A stretch of 64,000 nucleotides of DNA from an uncultured Bacteroidales bacterium (GCA_902489445.1 CABTZX010000004.1:8249-72248); one strand, 5' to 3'. Shown: positions 51,915-61,352, numbered from the stretch's first letter. Translations and numbers: made by a program. The notes: generated by a model not told the origin, from the sequence alone.

Positions 51915-52679
51915 CTATTCGAAGTTGAATGTGAGTACGATCATTTGGGATAGAGCCTTGGATAATGCGGTGGTATAGTAAAGCCGCACATCATCAGTCA
52001 TATCAGGGCGATTATGCTCCACTACATCGCTGAATCCGAAAGAAAAGCACAATTCGGGCGAAAGTTTGAAGTATGGTAGGTAAAAGTCGCATCCCAATCC
52101 CACTTTTACCCCATAATCGAATGGCTTAAAAAGTACTTCCGGATTTCGCTTTTGCCCAATTTCCACCGCTCCGTAGAAGCCTGCCGTTACATAGGGACGG
52201 ACGTTGTTCAGCCTTCGGGAGCTGTATTTGATCATAAGCGGTATTTCAATCAGGTTGCTTCTCAAGCCGAACCGCTCCGGAGGCGTATTCTCTTCGCGCG
52301 GAAGGGTGGTGTAGGTGAGCGCACGTTCCCCGAGGTGCAGTGTGGGAATAAGGCGAATATCAATGCCGATAACAGGCGACCAATTACCGATCATCCCTAC
52401 GCTGAATCCGGGCGAGTACATAGCTATAGTGCCATAACGGGCAGGATTGGTGCCAAAGGAGGCTCCGGAGTTGAATACGGCAAGATCCTGTACGTTCATC
52501 CCTACGTGGAAGCCTAAGTGAAAGTGCCTGTAATCCGCATAAGGACGGTTTTGCGGCCGCCGTATCTGTGCATTTAACGGCATCAGAAGCAGGGTGGTTC
52601 CTAAAAGGAGGAGCCACCGAATCAATCCGTTTCTATATCTGTATGCCGTCTGCCACACGTCCTTGAAACGCAAAACCAC
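51915..52679 (-). CDS. porT: PorT-family outer-membrane beta-barrel protein
   Basis: 254 aa. A long basic N-region precedes a hydrophobic signal (LIRWLLLLGTTLLLMPLNA). The mature part starts RRPQNRPYADYRHFHLGFHVGMNVQDLAVFNSG and continues as alternating barrel strands, ending IVLTFNFE with a terminal Phe. The HLGFHVGMNVQDL stretch and the length (about 240 aa) match PorT/SprT, an accessory of the type IX secretion system that exports gingipain-type proteins. Other T9SS genes are not in the window, which is normal for PorT. Assignment is by recall of the family. Confidence 0.7.
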   Translation of the reverse strand: MVLRFKDVWQTAYRYRNGLIRWLLLLGTTLLLMPLNAQIRRPQNRPYADYRHFHLGFHVGMNVQDLAVFNSGASFGTNPARYGTIAMYSPGFSVGMIGNWSPVIGIDIRLIPTLHLGERALTYTTLPREENTPPERFGLRSNLIEIPLMIKYSSRRLNNVRPYVTAGFYGAVEIGQKRNPEVLFKPFDYGVKVGLGCDFYLPYFKLSPELCFSFGFSDVVEHNRPDMTDDVRLYYTTALSKALSQMIVLTFNFE

Positions 52680-52785
52680 CCCTTCTTATTGTGATTCGGA
52701 GCAGTTCCTTTGTTCGTTCTAAGCGAAAAAGAGTGGTAACCCAATACTCGCCCCTCATGTCACTACCGGCAGCCTCTCCCCAAAC

Positions 52786-52873
52786 CTATATACCTTTCAT
52801 CTGAAACTTATATACCTATCGCTCGAAACCTATATACCTTTCAAATCAAACGTATATACCTTTTGTCGCACGC
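52786..52873 (+). repeat. TATATA-core array, 4 units of 22 bp (locus 4)
   Basis: Cores at 52786 (CTATATAC), 52808 (TTATATAC), 52830 (CTATATAC) and 52852 (GTATATAC), exact 22-bp step; each is followed by CTTTC, CTATC or CTTTT and a spacer ending GAAAC or CAAAC. The only TATATA locus between two divergent starts. Confidence 0.93.
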
Positions 52874-52993
52874 TATAGAACTAAGGAAAGGAGCTCTATA
52901 CATAATACCGGTTTTTCAAGTATAGAGTGCAGCCAAAATTTCTTTTGCAGCACGCGAAAATGTGGGAACTTCCTCTGTTAGGGGGTAATTCGT

Positions 52994-53001
52994 TAACTTT
53001 G
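52994..53001 (+). promoter_or_regulatory. Promoter -7 box of proS-queC
   Basis: TAACTTTG, an exact TAnnTTTG, 30 bp before the proS ATG. Confidence 0.6.
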
Positions 53002-53031
53002 CGGAACGAAAGAAAAGCAACAAAATAAGCG

Positions 53032-54516
53032 ATGGCAGCAAAAGAAATAAAGGGAATTACCCCACGCAGTAAGGATTACTCGCAGTGGTACTTGGATGTG
53101 GTGGCGCAAGCCGATCTGGCAGAGAACAGCGCAGTACGCGGTTGTATGGTCATTAAGCCGTACGGATACGCCATTTGGGAGCGTATGCAGGCGGAAATGG
53201 ATCGCCGTTTTAAGGAAACCGGTCACGTCAATGCCTATTTCCCTCTATTCATACCCAAAAGTTACTTTAGCCGTGAAGCGGAACATGTAGCCGGATTTGC
53301 CAAGGAATGTGCCGTAGTGACGCATTATCGCCTCAAAAATGATCCGGACGGAAACGGGGTGATTGTGGATCCCGAAGCAAAGCTGGAGGAAGAACTGATT
53401 GTACGTCCTACGAGCGAAACCATAATCTGGAGTACGTATAAGAACTGGATTCAGAGTTGGCGCGACTTGCCTATTCTTTGCAATCAATGGGCAAATGTGG
53501 TGCGTTGGGAGATGCGTACGCGGCTATTCCTCCGTACCGCCGAATTCCTTTGGCAGGAAGGACATACGGCTCACGCTACTAAGGAAGAAGCGATCGAAGA
53601 AGCGAAGCGCATGCTGGGGGTATATGCCGATTTTGCCGAAAAGGTACTTGCCCTCCCGGTTATTCAGGGCGTTAAGTCTGAAACAGAGCGTTTTGGCGGT
53701 GCTTTGGATACCTATACCATCGAAGCAATGATGCAGGACGGTAAAGCGCTGCAGAGCGGTACGTCTCATTTCTTGGGACAAAACTTCGCCAAAGCATTCG
53801 ATGTGCAATTCCTTAACAAGGAAGGGCAGCGCGAATATGTATGGGCAACTTCGTGGGGAACCAGTACGCGCCTGCTGGGAGGTATGATTATGGCGCATAG
53901 CGACGATAACGGTCTGGTGCTGCCTCCCTCGGTTGCTCCCATCGATGTGGCGATTGTTCCTATATACAAAACCGGGGCTCAATTAGAGGAAATACGCCGT
54001 CACGTAACGCCCCTGGCGGAAGAACTGCGCAAACGCGGCTTTACCGTGAAAATAGACGATAATGATACTAAAAAACCGGGTTGGAAATTTGCCGAATATG
54101 AGGTGAAAGGCGTGCCGGTTCGTTTAGCCGTTGGCGCACGCGACTTGGAAGCCGGCACCATCGAAGTAGCTCGGCGTGATACACTTACCAAGGAAACCAT
54201 TTCATTTGAAGGAGCCGGCGCACACATCGAAGCCCTTTTGGACGATATTCAGCAGAATATATATAACAAAGCGCTCCGCTATCGCGAAGAACATACTGTT
54301 ACGGCAGATACGTACGATGAGCTGAAAGCTGCTTTGGATGACGGTAACTTCGTGTTGGCACATTGGGATGGAACGGCGGAAACGGAAGCTCTCATTAAGG
54401 AAGAAACTCGCGCTACTATACGCTGTGTGCCGTTTGAAGGCGATAAAACCCCGGGAAAGTGCATTCGTACCGGTAAACCCTCAGCGTGCAGAGTGTTGTT
54501 TGCACGCGCATACTAA
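53032..54516 (+). CDS. proS: Prolyl-tRNA synthetase, archaeal/eukaryotic-like short form
   Basis: 494 aa without the bacterial editing insertion. Class II motifs: YGYAIWERMQAEMDRRFKETGHVNAYFPLFIP (motif 1), VRPTSETIIWSTYKNWIQSWRDLPILCNQWANVVRWEMRTRLFLRTAEFLWQEGHTAH (TSE and motif 2), GTSTRLLGGMIMAHSDDNGL (motif 3). The C-terminal anticodon-binding domain ends in IRTGKPSACRVLFARAY. Charges tRNA-Pro. The stop overlaps queC as TAATG. Confidence 0.97.
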   Translation: MAAKEIKGITPRSKDYSQWYLDVVAQADLAENSAVRGCMVIKPYGYAIWERMQAEMDRRFKETGHVNAYFPLFIPKSYFSREAEHVAGFAKECAVVTHYRLKNDPDGNGVIVDPEAKLEEELIVRPTSETIIWSTYKNWIQSWRDLPILCNQWANVVRWEMRTRLFLRTAEFLWQEGHTAHATKEEAIEEAKRMLGVYADFAEKVLALPVIQGVKSETERFGGALDTYTIEAMMQDGKALQSGTSHFLGQNFAKAFDVQFLNKEGQREYVWATSWGTSTRLLGGMIMAHSDDNGLVLPPSVAPIDVAIVPIYKTGAQLEEIRRHVTPLAEELRKRGFTVKIDDNDTKKPGWKFAEYEVKGVPVRLAVGARDLEAGTIEVARRDTLTKETISFEGAGAHIEALLDDIQQNIYNKALRYREEHTVTADTYDELKAALDDGNFVLAHWDGTAETEALIKEETRATIRCVPFEGDKTPGKCIRTGKPSACRVLFARAY

Positions 54517-55175
54517 TGGCAAAACGTACCGGTATCATCCTCCTTTCCGGAGGATTGGATAGTACCACACTGTTGTGGGAATATCGCGATGAAATTGCTC
54601 TGGCAGTCAGTTTTGACTACGGCAGTAAGCATAATGCGCGTGAGATCGCTATGGCTCGCTATCAGGCAGATAGCGCCGGAGTAGAGCATATCGTTATTCC
54701 GTTGGATTTTATGGCAAAGTACTTTCGGAGCGACCTACTGAAAAATGGTGGCGCTATACCGCAAGAGGCTTATACTGAGGCTAGTATCGCTTCAACGGTA
54801 GTGCCTTTCCGCAACGGAATTATGCTCAGCATTGTTGCCGGATTGGCGGAAAGCCGAGGGCTGGATAAGCTCTTCATAGCCAATCACGCCGGTGATCATG
54901 CCATTTATCCCGATTGTCGCGAAGAATTCATCCTGCCGATGACGAGCGCCATACGTGAAGGTACCTGCAATCATGTAGAGGTAATGGCACCCTATACGCT
55001 GATTACGAAAACGGATATCCTTTCGCGTGGTCACGCTTTGGGAGTGGATTATGCCCATACATATAGTTGTTACACCGGAGGCGACCGGCACTGCGGTACC
55101 TGCGCTACCTGCCGCGAACGAAAAGAAGCGTTTCTCGCTGCCGGAGTAGCTGATCCTACCCGGTACGAGGCTTAA
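54516..55175 (+). CDS. queC: 7-cyano-7-deazaguanine synthase
   Basis: 219 aa from MAKRTGIILLSGGLDSTTLLWE; its ATG overlaps the proS stop by one base, which decides this start over one 10 codons upstream. The PP-loop LSGGLDSTT and the zinc site SCYTGGDRHCGTCATCRERKEAF are diagnostic. It makes preQ0 from carboxy-deazaguanine, for queuosine in tRNA. Other queuosine genes are not in the window. Confidence 0.96.
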   Translation: MAKRTGIILLSGGLDSTTLLWEYRDEIALAVSFDYGSKHNAREIAMARYQADSAGVEHIVIPLDFMAKYFRSDLLKNGGAIPQEAYTEASIASTVVPFRNGIMLSIVAGLAESRGLDKLFIANHAGDHAIYPDCREEFILPMTSAIREGTCNHVEVMAPYTLITKTDILSRGHALGVDYAHTYSCYTGGDRHCGTCATCRERKEAFLAAGVADPTRYEA

Positions 55176-55181
55176 ACGTAT

Positions 55182-56564
55182 ATGCCTTTTGACGGCTTTA
55201 CTCCCGATGAAAACAATCGTCCTGCGCAACACCTTTTGCGTTTGGTGGAGGAGAGTAATGCCTCTATTTTCCTGACCGGACGGGCGGGAACCGGTAAAAG
55301 TACCCTTTTGCGCTACGTGGATGCCACTACCCCTAAAAAACATGTGGTATTGGCTCCTACAGGCGTTGCTGCCGTAAATGCCGGAGGACAAACCATTCAT
55401 TCCTTTTTTAGGCTGCCTTTTGGTCCGCTTTTGCCGGATCTCAAAACACGTAAATCCATCATTGCTACCTATAGAGCAAAGCACCTTAAACTGATTCGTT
55501 CCCTTGAACTGATCATTATTGACGAGGTTTCGATGTTGCGTAGCGATACGGTGGATATGATTGATATGATACTCCGCCGCGTCCGAATGGAAAACGAGTT
55601 GCCGTTCGGAGGGGTGCAGATGCTTTTTGTAGGCGACCTTTTCCAGTTGGAACCGGTTGTTTCAGAGGGAGAAAAGAACTTGCTTGCCGATTACTATGCA
55701 ACGAATTTCTTTTTCGGCGCGTTAGCATTCAAAGCGGCTGCTCCTCTGATCGTTTCGTTGGAAAAAGTGTATCGGCAAAAGGATTTGGACTTTATCCGCT
55801 TTCTCGATGCCGTTCGTATGGGAAAAGTAACCGCAAGCGAATTGGCTCGATTTAACGATGTTGTTTGTTCCAATAGCAATTCGCTCAGTAGCAAGGAGAG
55901 CGATTTGGTGGTAACCGTATCCTCCCGACGCAGTACGGCGGCTCGGATTAACGACAAACAGCTCGATTCGCTACACGAAAAGGAACACCTGTTCCACGCA
56001 ACTAAGACCGGTACTTTTGCGGAAGGTTCCTATCCGGCAGACGAAGTATTATGCCTTAAGCCGGGTGCTCAGGTTATGTTTCTCAATAACGATGCCGAGC
56101 ATCGTTGGTATAATGGTTCTTTAGGCGAATGTCTCGGCTTTGAGAAAAATGAAGATGGCGAGCTTTGTGTTCGCGTTCTACTGGAAACCGGGGAAGAATA
56201 CGAGGTGCAGCCCTATACTTGGGAGAATCGGAAATACGAATTCGACGAAAAGGAGGAGCGTGTTTCCACAACAGTACTGGGGCGTTTTTCGCAAATCCCG
56301 CTCCGCTTGGCATGGGCTATTACTATCCACAAGAGCCAAGGGCTTACGTTTGACCGCGTAACCATTGATTTGGAAGGCGGTGCCTTTGCCGCCGGACAAA
56401 CATACGTAGCGCTTAGTCGCTGCCGCAGTTTGGAGGGGCTTTCCCTCACTCGTCCGCTGCGCCTCACCGATATTATTTCCAATAGTGACGTGCACCGGTT
56501 CTATCTCGCTGCCAATGACGAGGAAGCGCTCCGAAACGCCCTCGCCCCCAATCCCAATCCTTAG
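55182..56564 (+). CDS. PIF1/RecD2-like superfamily 1 DNA helicase
   Basis: 460 aa. Walker A FLTGRAGTGKSTLL (about 30-43), then VVLAPTGVAAVNAGGQTIHSFF (motif Ia), LIIIDEVSMLR (Walker B), LFVGDLFQLEPV (motif III), VSLEKVYRQ (motif IV) and the C-terminal AWAITIHKSQGLTFDRV ... TYVALSRCRSLEGL (motifs V-VI). This is the compact PIF1-like helicase, 5'-3' in known members, acting on DNA structures or Okazaki ends. No HRDC or extra C-terminal domain. It follows queC by 6 bp. Confidence 0.93.
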   Translation: MPFDGFTPDENNRPAQHLLRLVEESNASIFLTGRAGTGKSTLLRYVDATTPKKHVVLAPTGVAAVNAGGQTIHSFFRLPFGPLLPDLKTRKSIIATYRAKHLKLIRSLELIIIDEVSMLRSDTVDMIDMILRRVRMENELPFGGVQMLFVGDLFQLEPVVSEGEKNLLADYYATNFFFGALAFKAAAPLIVSLEKVYRQKDLDFIRFLDAVRMGKVTASELARFNDVVCSNSNSLSSKESDLVVTVSSRRSTAARINDKQLDSLHEKEHLFHATKTGTFAEGSYPADEVLCLKPGAQVMFLNNDAEHRWYNGSLGECLGFEKNEDGELCVRVLLETGEEYEVQPYTWENRKYEFDEKEERVSTTVLGRFSQIPLRLAWAITIHKSQGLTFDRVTIDLEGGAFAAGQTYVALSRCRSLEGLSLTRPLRLTDIISNSDVHRFYLAANDEEALRNALAPNPNP

Positions 56565-56708
56565 TAATAAAAAGGATAGTACTGTTTGCTCAAATTGGCG
56601 CATTGGAACGCTATATCTTATTGAAACTGAAGCGGTATAAAGGAAAGTATCCAAATATGCACTAATGTAATATTCCGTAAAGATCTTTTCCGCGTTTTGA
56701 GGGGCATA

Positions 56709-56738
56709 TTGTGGTTACGGGATTTTTTGCTACCTTTG
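56709..56738 (+). promoter_or_regulatory. Promoter of rpmE2
   Basis: TTG at 56709-56711, a 19-bp spacer, then TACCTTTG at 56731-56738. Both elements and spacing fit the Bacteroidetes consensus. 58 bp before the ATG. Confidence 0.75.
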
Positions 56739-56796
56739 TCGCTCGACAAAGTACAATAGCGGGCGGCAATGCCGCCTTACAGAGAAAAAAGACAAA

Positions 56797-57057
56797 ATGA
56801 AAAAAGGATTGCACCCCGAAAACTATCGCAAGGTAGTATTTAAGGATATGTCGAACGACGAAACATTCATTACGCGCAGCACCGTTCAGACAAAGGAAAC
56901 TATAGAAATTGACGGAGAAACATATCCGCTGCTTAAGGTGGAAATCTCCAATACTTCGCATCCGTTCTATACGGGTAAATCTAAACTTGTGGATACCGCC
57001 GGACGTGTAGACCGCTTCCTCAGCCGCTACGGTAAACGCGAGCATAAAGAAAAGTAA
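56797..57057 (+). CDS. rpmE2: 50S ribosomal protein L31 type B (zinc-independent)
   Basis: 86 aa. MKKGLHPENYRKVVFKDMSNDETFITRST and the C-terminal HPFYTGKSKLVDTAGRVDRFLSRYGKR are the L31 signature. No cysteine at all, hence the form that does not bind zinc. It has its own promoter; htrA follows after 200 bp. Confidence 0.97.
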   Translation: MKKGLHPENYRKVVFKDMSNDETFITRSTVQTKETIEIDGETYPLLKVEISNTSHPFYTGKSKLVDTAGRVDRFLSRYGKREHKEK

Positions 57058-57259
57058 TAGAGAAACTTGTTTTTTCTGTTCTCTCTGAGAAGAGAGACGA
57101 AGCATAATAATTTTGGGTATGAAGTGCGACTTGCTTACGGGCGGTCGCATTTTGTGCCTTTCATCATATAGGCTCAAGGGACTCTGTGCAACATTTTGCT
57201 CCTTCGATCGTCTATATGTATGAATGAAGGTTAGTAACGAAAATGTAGAATAGACGAAA

Positions 57260-58759
57260 ATGAAAAACTTTTGGAGAATAACCCTTATTATACTAGCATC
57301 TGTAGCTGTAGGCGCCGGAGTGTCGTCTGCAATGTATGGATATATTGGATCGAAAGCAAATAGAGGTTCATCGTTTGCTGCTATTGGACAAGCAGGAGAA
57401 TCAGGCGATTACGGCTTTAAGAATGTAGCTCTCGCCGGCATGGATGCCCGTCCCGTAGGCGCAGCTCCGGATTTGGTGCCGGCAGCCGAAAGTAGTGTGC
57501 ATGCGGTGGTTCATATCAAAGTTCAGGGAGAACAACAGGTCCAGCGGATGGATCCATTCGACTTCTTTTTTGGAGGCGGTAGCAGAGGTTTTGAAAGAAG
57601 ACCGGTGGTAGGCTATGGTTCCGGAGTGATTATCTCGTCCGATGGCTATATTATCACCAATAATCACGTAATTGCAGATGCCAATAAGATAGAAGTTACT
57701 CTGAACGACAATCGTACGTTTAAAGCTACGTTGGTAGGAAGCGATCCCGCTACAGATATCGCTCTGCTCAAAATAGACGGAAGCAATTTGTCCACAATTC
57801 CTTTCGGCAATAGCGATGAGCTAAAGATAGGCGAATGGGTGCTTGCCGTGGGTAATCCGTTTAATCTTACATCTACGGTTACAGCGGGGATTGTGAGTGC
57901 CAAGGCGAGGAGCGGTGGCGCATCCGGAAACGGAGATATGAAAATAGGAGGCTTCATTCAAACCGATGCTGCGGTTAATCCCGGTAATAGCGGTGGCGCA
58001 TTGGTCAATTCACGTGGCGAATTGGTTGGAATCAACACAATGATAGCCTCCAATACGGGAACTTATGAGGGCTATTCGTTTGCAGTACCCATCAATACGG
58101 CAGCTAAAGTGGTTAGCGACATCAAAAAGTATGGAGCCGTTCAGCGAGCCGTATTAGGCATCGTAGGCATGGATGTAAATAACGAAGTAAAGGAAAAGTT
58201 TGGCCTGAAGGTCAATGCCGGGGCTTTGGTGACCGATTTTGCCGAAGTGAGCGCTGCCTATGCCGCCGGAATAGAGAAAGAAGACGTAATTACCGGTATC
58301 GATGGCCGCAAAGTGAAAAGTATTACTGAAGTACAGGAAGTGATTGCAATGAAGAATCCCGGTGATCGTGTTTCCGTAACGGTGGATCGAAAGGGTAAAA
58401 CAAAGCAGTTCACGGTTTTACTGAAAAACAGTGAAGGAAATACCGGTGTAGTAAAAAAGGCCGATGCACGTAATTTGCTCGGAGCTTCGCTGAAAGAGCT
58501 TTCCGCTTCGCAAAAACGTTCTTATGGGATTTCCTACGGCGTAGTGGTGGATAAGGTCGGTAAAGGCAAATTCAGGGATAGCGGCATCAAAGAAGGCTTT
58601 ATCATCCTTACGATGAATAACACTCCTATTCGTAATGCAGAGGAAGCCTCACGCATCGTTTCCGCCCTCCAGAGTAGAGGCGGCGAGGAGCGTGCCCTTA
58701 CTATCCGTGGTTTTTATCCCAACGGACGTGTAAAGTATATTGTAATTGAACTAAACTGA
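57260..58759 (+). CDS. htrA: Periplasmic serine protease/chaperone, DegP/HtrA type
   Basis: 499 aa. N-terminal signal/anchor helix (WRITLIILASVAVGAGVSSAMYGYIG). Trypsin-like domain with His136 (TNNHVIA), Asp166 (PATDIALL) and Ser244 (NPGNSGGAL), then two PDZ domains (about 290-385 and 400-495). It degrades or refolds misfolded envelope proteins and in related species aids stress survival. The LA loop (QRMDPFDFFFGGGSRGFERRP) is short. It lies between rpmE2 and rpoD. Confidence 0.96.
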   Translation: MKNFWRITLIILASVAVGAGVSSAMYGYIGSKANRGSSFAAIGQAGESGDYGFKNVALAGMDARPVGAAPDLVPAAESSVHAVVHIKVQGEQQVQRMDPFDFFFGGGSRGFERRPVVGYGSGVIISSDGYIITNNHVIADANKIEVTLNDNRTFKATLVGSDPATDIALLKIDGSNLSTIPFGNSDELKIGEWVLAVGNPFNLTSTVTAGIVSAKARSGGASGNGDMKIGGFIQTDAAVNPGNSGGALVNSRGELVGINTMIASNTGTYEGYSFAVPINTAAKVVSDIKKYGAVQRAVLGIVGMDVNNEVKEKFGLKVNAGALVTDFAEVSAAYAAGIEKEDVITGIDGRKVKSITEVQEVIAMKNPGDRVSVTVDRKGKTKQFTVLLKNSEGNTGVVKKADARNLLGASLKELSASQKRSYGISYGVVVDKVGKGKFRDSGIKEGFIILTMNNTPIRNAEEASRIVSALQSRGGEERALTIRGFYPNGRVKYIVIELN

Positions 58760-58783
58760 TTCCGTTAGAATACGCTGTTAAGG

Positions 58784-58834
58784 AACTGCTTCCTGAGGTT
58801 TTGTATAGGAATCTCGGGAGGCAGTTTCTGCCGT
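58784..58834 (+). terminator. Probable terminator after htrA
   Basis: 14-bp stem with two G-U pairs (AACTGCTTCCTGAG / CTCGGGAGGCAGTT), a 15-nt loop, then a few bases and a TTTTT run at 58833-58837. 24 bp after the htrA stop; the wide loop lowers confidence. Confidence 0.5.
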
Positions 58835-59071
58835 TTTTGAGAATCGAATGAACAAAACGGCGAGTTATTGGTTATTATATCGGCGGGCGTGAAAAACATC
58901 ACTCGATATAGCTCGCGCAGATGCTTTACGGCATAAAGTTGGTGCGATCCGCAACCCCAAAAGGAAAGGTCGTACTCTCCCGTACGAATTGGTGAATTTC
59001 GGGGGCTGAGTATTGGGGATGGTACCCTATCGAGTGGAATAGATGATAAAAAGAAAGGATAGAATAGCAAC

Positions 59072-59935
59072 ATGAGGCAATTAAAGATTACCAAGTCAAT
59101 TACGAACAGAGAGAGTGCTTCTTTGGATAAGTATTTGCAAGAGATAGGACGCTTGCAGATGATTTCGATTGACGAGGAGGTTGAATTGGCGCAAGCCAGT
59201 CGAAAAGGAGACGCAATGGCATTGCATCGTTTTGTAAATGCAAACCTACGCTTTGTTGTTTCCGTTGCCAAACAATATCAAAACCAGGGCTTGAGCCTTC
59301 CGGACTTAATCAACGAAGGCAACTTGGGGCTTATCAAGGCAGCACGAAAGTTTGACGAAACAAAGGGCTTTAAGTTTATATCCTACGCCGTTTGGTGGAT
59401 CAGACAATCCATTATGCAGGCTCTTGCCGAGCAGAGCCGTATTGTACGCCTTCCCCTCAATCAGGTAGGCAATAACTCCAAGATAACGAAAGCGGTGGAA
59501 GCGTTTGAACAAGAACACGAGCGCAGGCCCTCCATCAACGAACTATCCGATATACTTGGTGATGATAGCAATAAAATTGCTACAACAATGCAGTCTTTCC
59601 GCAAACATGTATCTATTGATGCTCCGTTTGTTGAAGGAGAGGATAATAATCTGCTGGATGTATTGGTCAACGAAGATGCTCCCAGTGCGGATCGTGATTT
59701 GATGCAATCATCGCTTAATACCGAAATTGATCGTGTCCTTTCCACACTATCCGAAAGAGAAGCGGAAATTGTACGTATGTTCTTTGGTGTGGGAAAGTAT
59801 CCCGAAATGACTTTAGAGGAAATTGGGGAACACTTTGATCTGACCCGTGAACGCGTAAGACAGATCAAGGAAAAAGCTATTCGGAAACTTCGCCAAGGCG
59901 ATAAGTGCCAGCAACTAAAGAGTTTCTTGGGCTAA
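59072..59935 (+). CDS. rpoD: Primary sigma factor of Bacteroidetes type
   Basis: 287 aa, much shorter than E. coli RpoD since region 1.1 and the non-conserved insert are absent, as known for Bacteroidetes SigA. Region 1.2 (ASLDKYLQEIGRLQMISIDEEVELA), region 2 (NLRFVVSVAKQYQNQGLSLPDLINEGNLGLIKAARKFDETKGFKFISYAVWWIRQSI), region 3 (SINELSDILGDDSNKIATTMQSF) and region 4 (LTRERVRQIKEKAIRKLRQ). It should read the TAnnTTTG promoters marked here. About 135 bp upstream are free of an exact promoter box. Confidence 0.97.
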   Translation: MRQLKITKSITNRESASLDKYLQEIGRLQMISIDEEVELAQASRKGDAMALHRFVNANLRFVVSVAKQYQNQGLSLPDLINEGNLGLIKAARKFDETKGFKFISYAVWWIRQSIMQALAEQSRIVRLPLNQVGNNSKITKAVEAFEQEHERRPSINELSDILGDDSNKIATTMQSFRKHVSIDAPFVEGEDNNLLDVLVNEDAPSADRDLMQSSLNTEIDRVLSTLSEREAEIVRMFFGVGKYPEMTLEEIGEHFDLTRERVRQIKEKAIRKLRQGDKCQQLKSFLG

Positions 59936-59978
59936 ATGATATCCCAGGATAGCTGAATTATCTTTATATCGTAATCGG

Positions 59979-61292
59979 ATGAATAACAACCAGTATATCA
60001 GCGATCATACCGTTACAGCTGAAGAAGCTTTGAGGAAAGTGCTCTTTGAGGGCGCCAACGTGGTATTCGGCAATGCAGCGGCTGCTCCCATAGCTTTTTC
60101 TCGCGCTATGTATGATTTGAGGGAAGAAATCCCCTATTGTAGCGTTTTCCACGTACTATTCTATGGAGATGCGATGCACCTTCGTCCGGAGATGGAAGGT
60201 AAAATACGTCCGGTTTTCAACTTTATGGAGCGACAGGCTCGCGAAGCGTTCCTTGCCGGCCGTGCCGCCTATATCCCTTGTCCTTTTCACGAAGTGCCGG
60301 CTCTTTTCGAAGGAAGTTATATTCCTGATGTAGCAGTTATATCAATTTCGCTTCCAGACGAGGAGGGATATTGCTCCCTTGGGCCTTCAAGCGATTATAC
60401 GCTACCAGCCCTATCGGTCGCCGAAAAGATTGTTGCCGAGCTTAATCCCCTAATGCCTCGTGTGGGAGGACGTAATAACTCTATACATCTTTCCAAAATA
60501 GACTATATTATTCCGGTGGAACACGAAATGCCCGTTACGCCTCCGGCACCTGTAGGAGAGGTGGAAGCACAAATTGGCAAACTTGCTGCCTCTTTGATAG
60601 GTGATGGGGCTACGTTGCAGGTAGGAATTGGTGCTATTCCCGATGCGGTATTGGATAATTTGGGCGATCGCAAGGATTTAGGCATCCATACTGAGCTAAT
60701 GGCGGACGGAGTGATGAAACTTATTCAGCAGGGTGTAGTGACCGGACGGTGTAAAACGTTGCATCCGGGTAAGGCCGTTGCTGCCTTTGCCTCCGGAACG
60801 GAAGCCTTTTATCGCTTTTTAAACGAAAATGACGAAATAGAGCTTTATCCGGTTAGTTACGTGAATGACCCCTATGTGATCGGGCAAAACGATCATATGG
60901 TTTCCATCAATTCGGCGTTATCAATAGATCTGTACGGACAATTAACCGCCGAGAGTATCGGTTATCGATTGTATAGCGGTTCGGGTGGACAAGTGGATTT
61001 TCTCACCGGAGCCAAGCGTTCCAAGGGAGGATTCTCCATTATTGCTCTTCCGGCTACAGCTAAAGGCGGTTCCTTATCCCGCATCGTTCCATCGCTTGCG
61101 GAAGGAAGCGTAGTGACTAGCTCCCGCAACGATGTGGATTATATTGTTACGGAGTATGGGATAGCGCGCCTTCGTGGTAAAACCATAACGGAGCGCGCCA
61201 AAGCTCTTATCTCTATTGCCGCACCGCAATTTAGAGAAAGCTTGGAGAAAGCTGCTTTTGAGCACATTCCCGGCTTTGGACGTATAAAGTAA
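59979..61292 (+). CDS. Acetyl-CoA hydrolase/transferase family CoA-transferase (4-hydroxybutyrate/butyrate type)
   Basis: 437 aa. Two-domain family I-like CoA-transferase. LQVGIGAIPDAVLDNL and GIHTELMADGVMKL (with the probable catalytic Glu) are the key blocks, then SGSGGQVDFLTGAKRSKGGFSIIALPATA and VDYIVTEYGIARLRGKTITERAKALISIAAPQFRE. Members swap CoA between acetate and butyrate or 4-hydroxybutyrate in amino-acid fermentation, which suits a peptide fermenter making butyrate. The exact substrate is not readable. It has its own terminator. Confidence 0.9.
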   Translation: MNNNQYISDHTVTAEEALRKVLFEGANVVFGNAAAAPIAFSRAMYDLREEIPYCSVFHVLFYGDAMHLRPEMEGKIRPVFNFMERQAREAFLAGRAAYIPCPFHEVPALFEGSYIPDVAVISISLPDEEGYCSLGPSSDYTLPALSVAEKIVAELNPLMPRVGGRNNSIHLSKIDYIIPVEHEMPVTPPAPVGEVEAQIGKLAASLIGDGATLQVGIGAIPDAVLDNLGDRKDLGIHTELMADGVMKLIQQGVVTGRCKTLHPGKAVAAFASGTEAFYRFLNENDEIELYPVSYVNDPYVIGQNDHMVSINSALSIDLYGQLTAESIGYRLYSGSGGQVDFLTGAKRSKGGFSIIALPATAKGGSLSRIVPSLAEGSVVTSSRNDVDYIVTEYGIARLRGKTITERAKALISIAAPQFRESLEKAAFEHIPGFGRIK

Positions 61293-61315
61293 CTTACTCT
61301 ACAGACCAAAATAAG

Positions 61316-61352
61316 AAGGGACGGATTCAAAAAAATCCGTCCCTTTTGTTTC
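61316..61352. terminator. Bidirectional terminator between CoA-transferase and mlaD
   Basis: Perfect 12-bp stem AAGGGACGGATT / AATCCGTCCCTT with a 6-nt A-rich loop; TTGTTT follows on plus and CTTATTTTGG on minus. It serves the convergent CoA-transferase and MlaD genes. Confidence 0.9.

Larger units (their letters stand above)
52680..53031. other. Divergent intergenic region porT-proS
   Basis: About 350 bp between porT (minus) and proS (plus). It contains the TATATA array at 52786-52873 and the proS promoter box at 52994. Nothing else recognised; no minus-strand TAnnTTTG box for porT was found. Confidence 0.65.

Noticed and set aside
56662..57177. 171-codon minus-strand frame over rpmE2
   Set aside because: Shadow of the L31 gene and its promoter; no protein features.
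58765..59271. 168-codon minus-strand frame near rpoD
   Set aside because: Overlaps the rpoD start and the htrA terminator, has no recognisable domain, and its neighbours explain the region.
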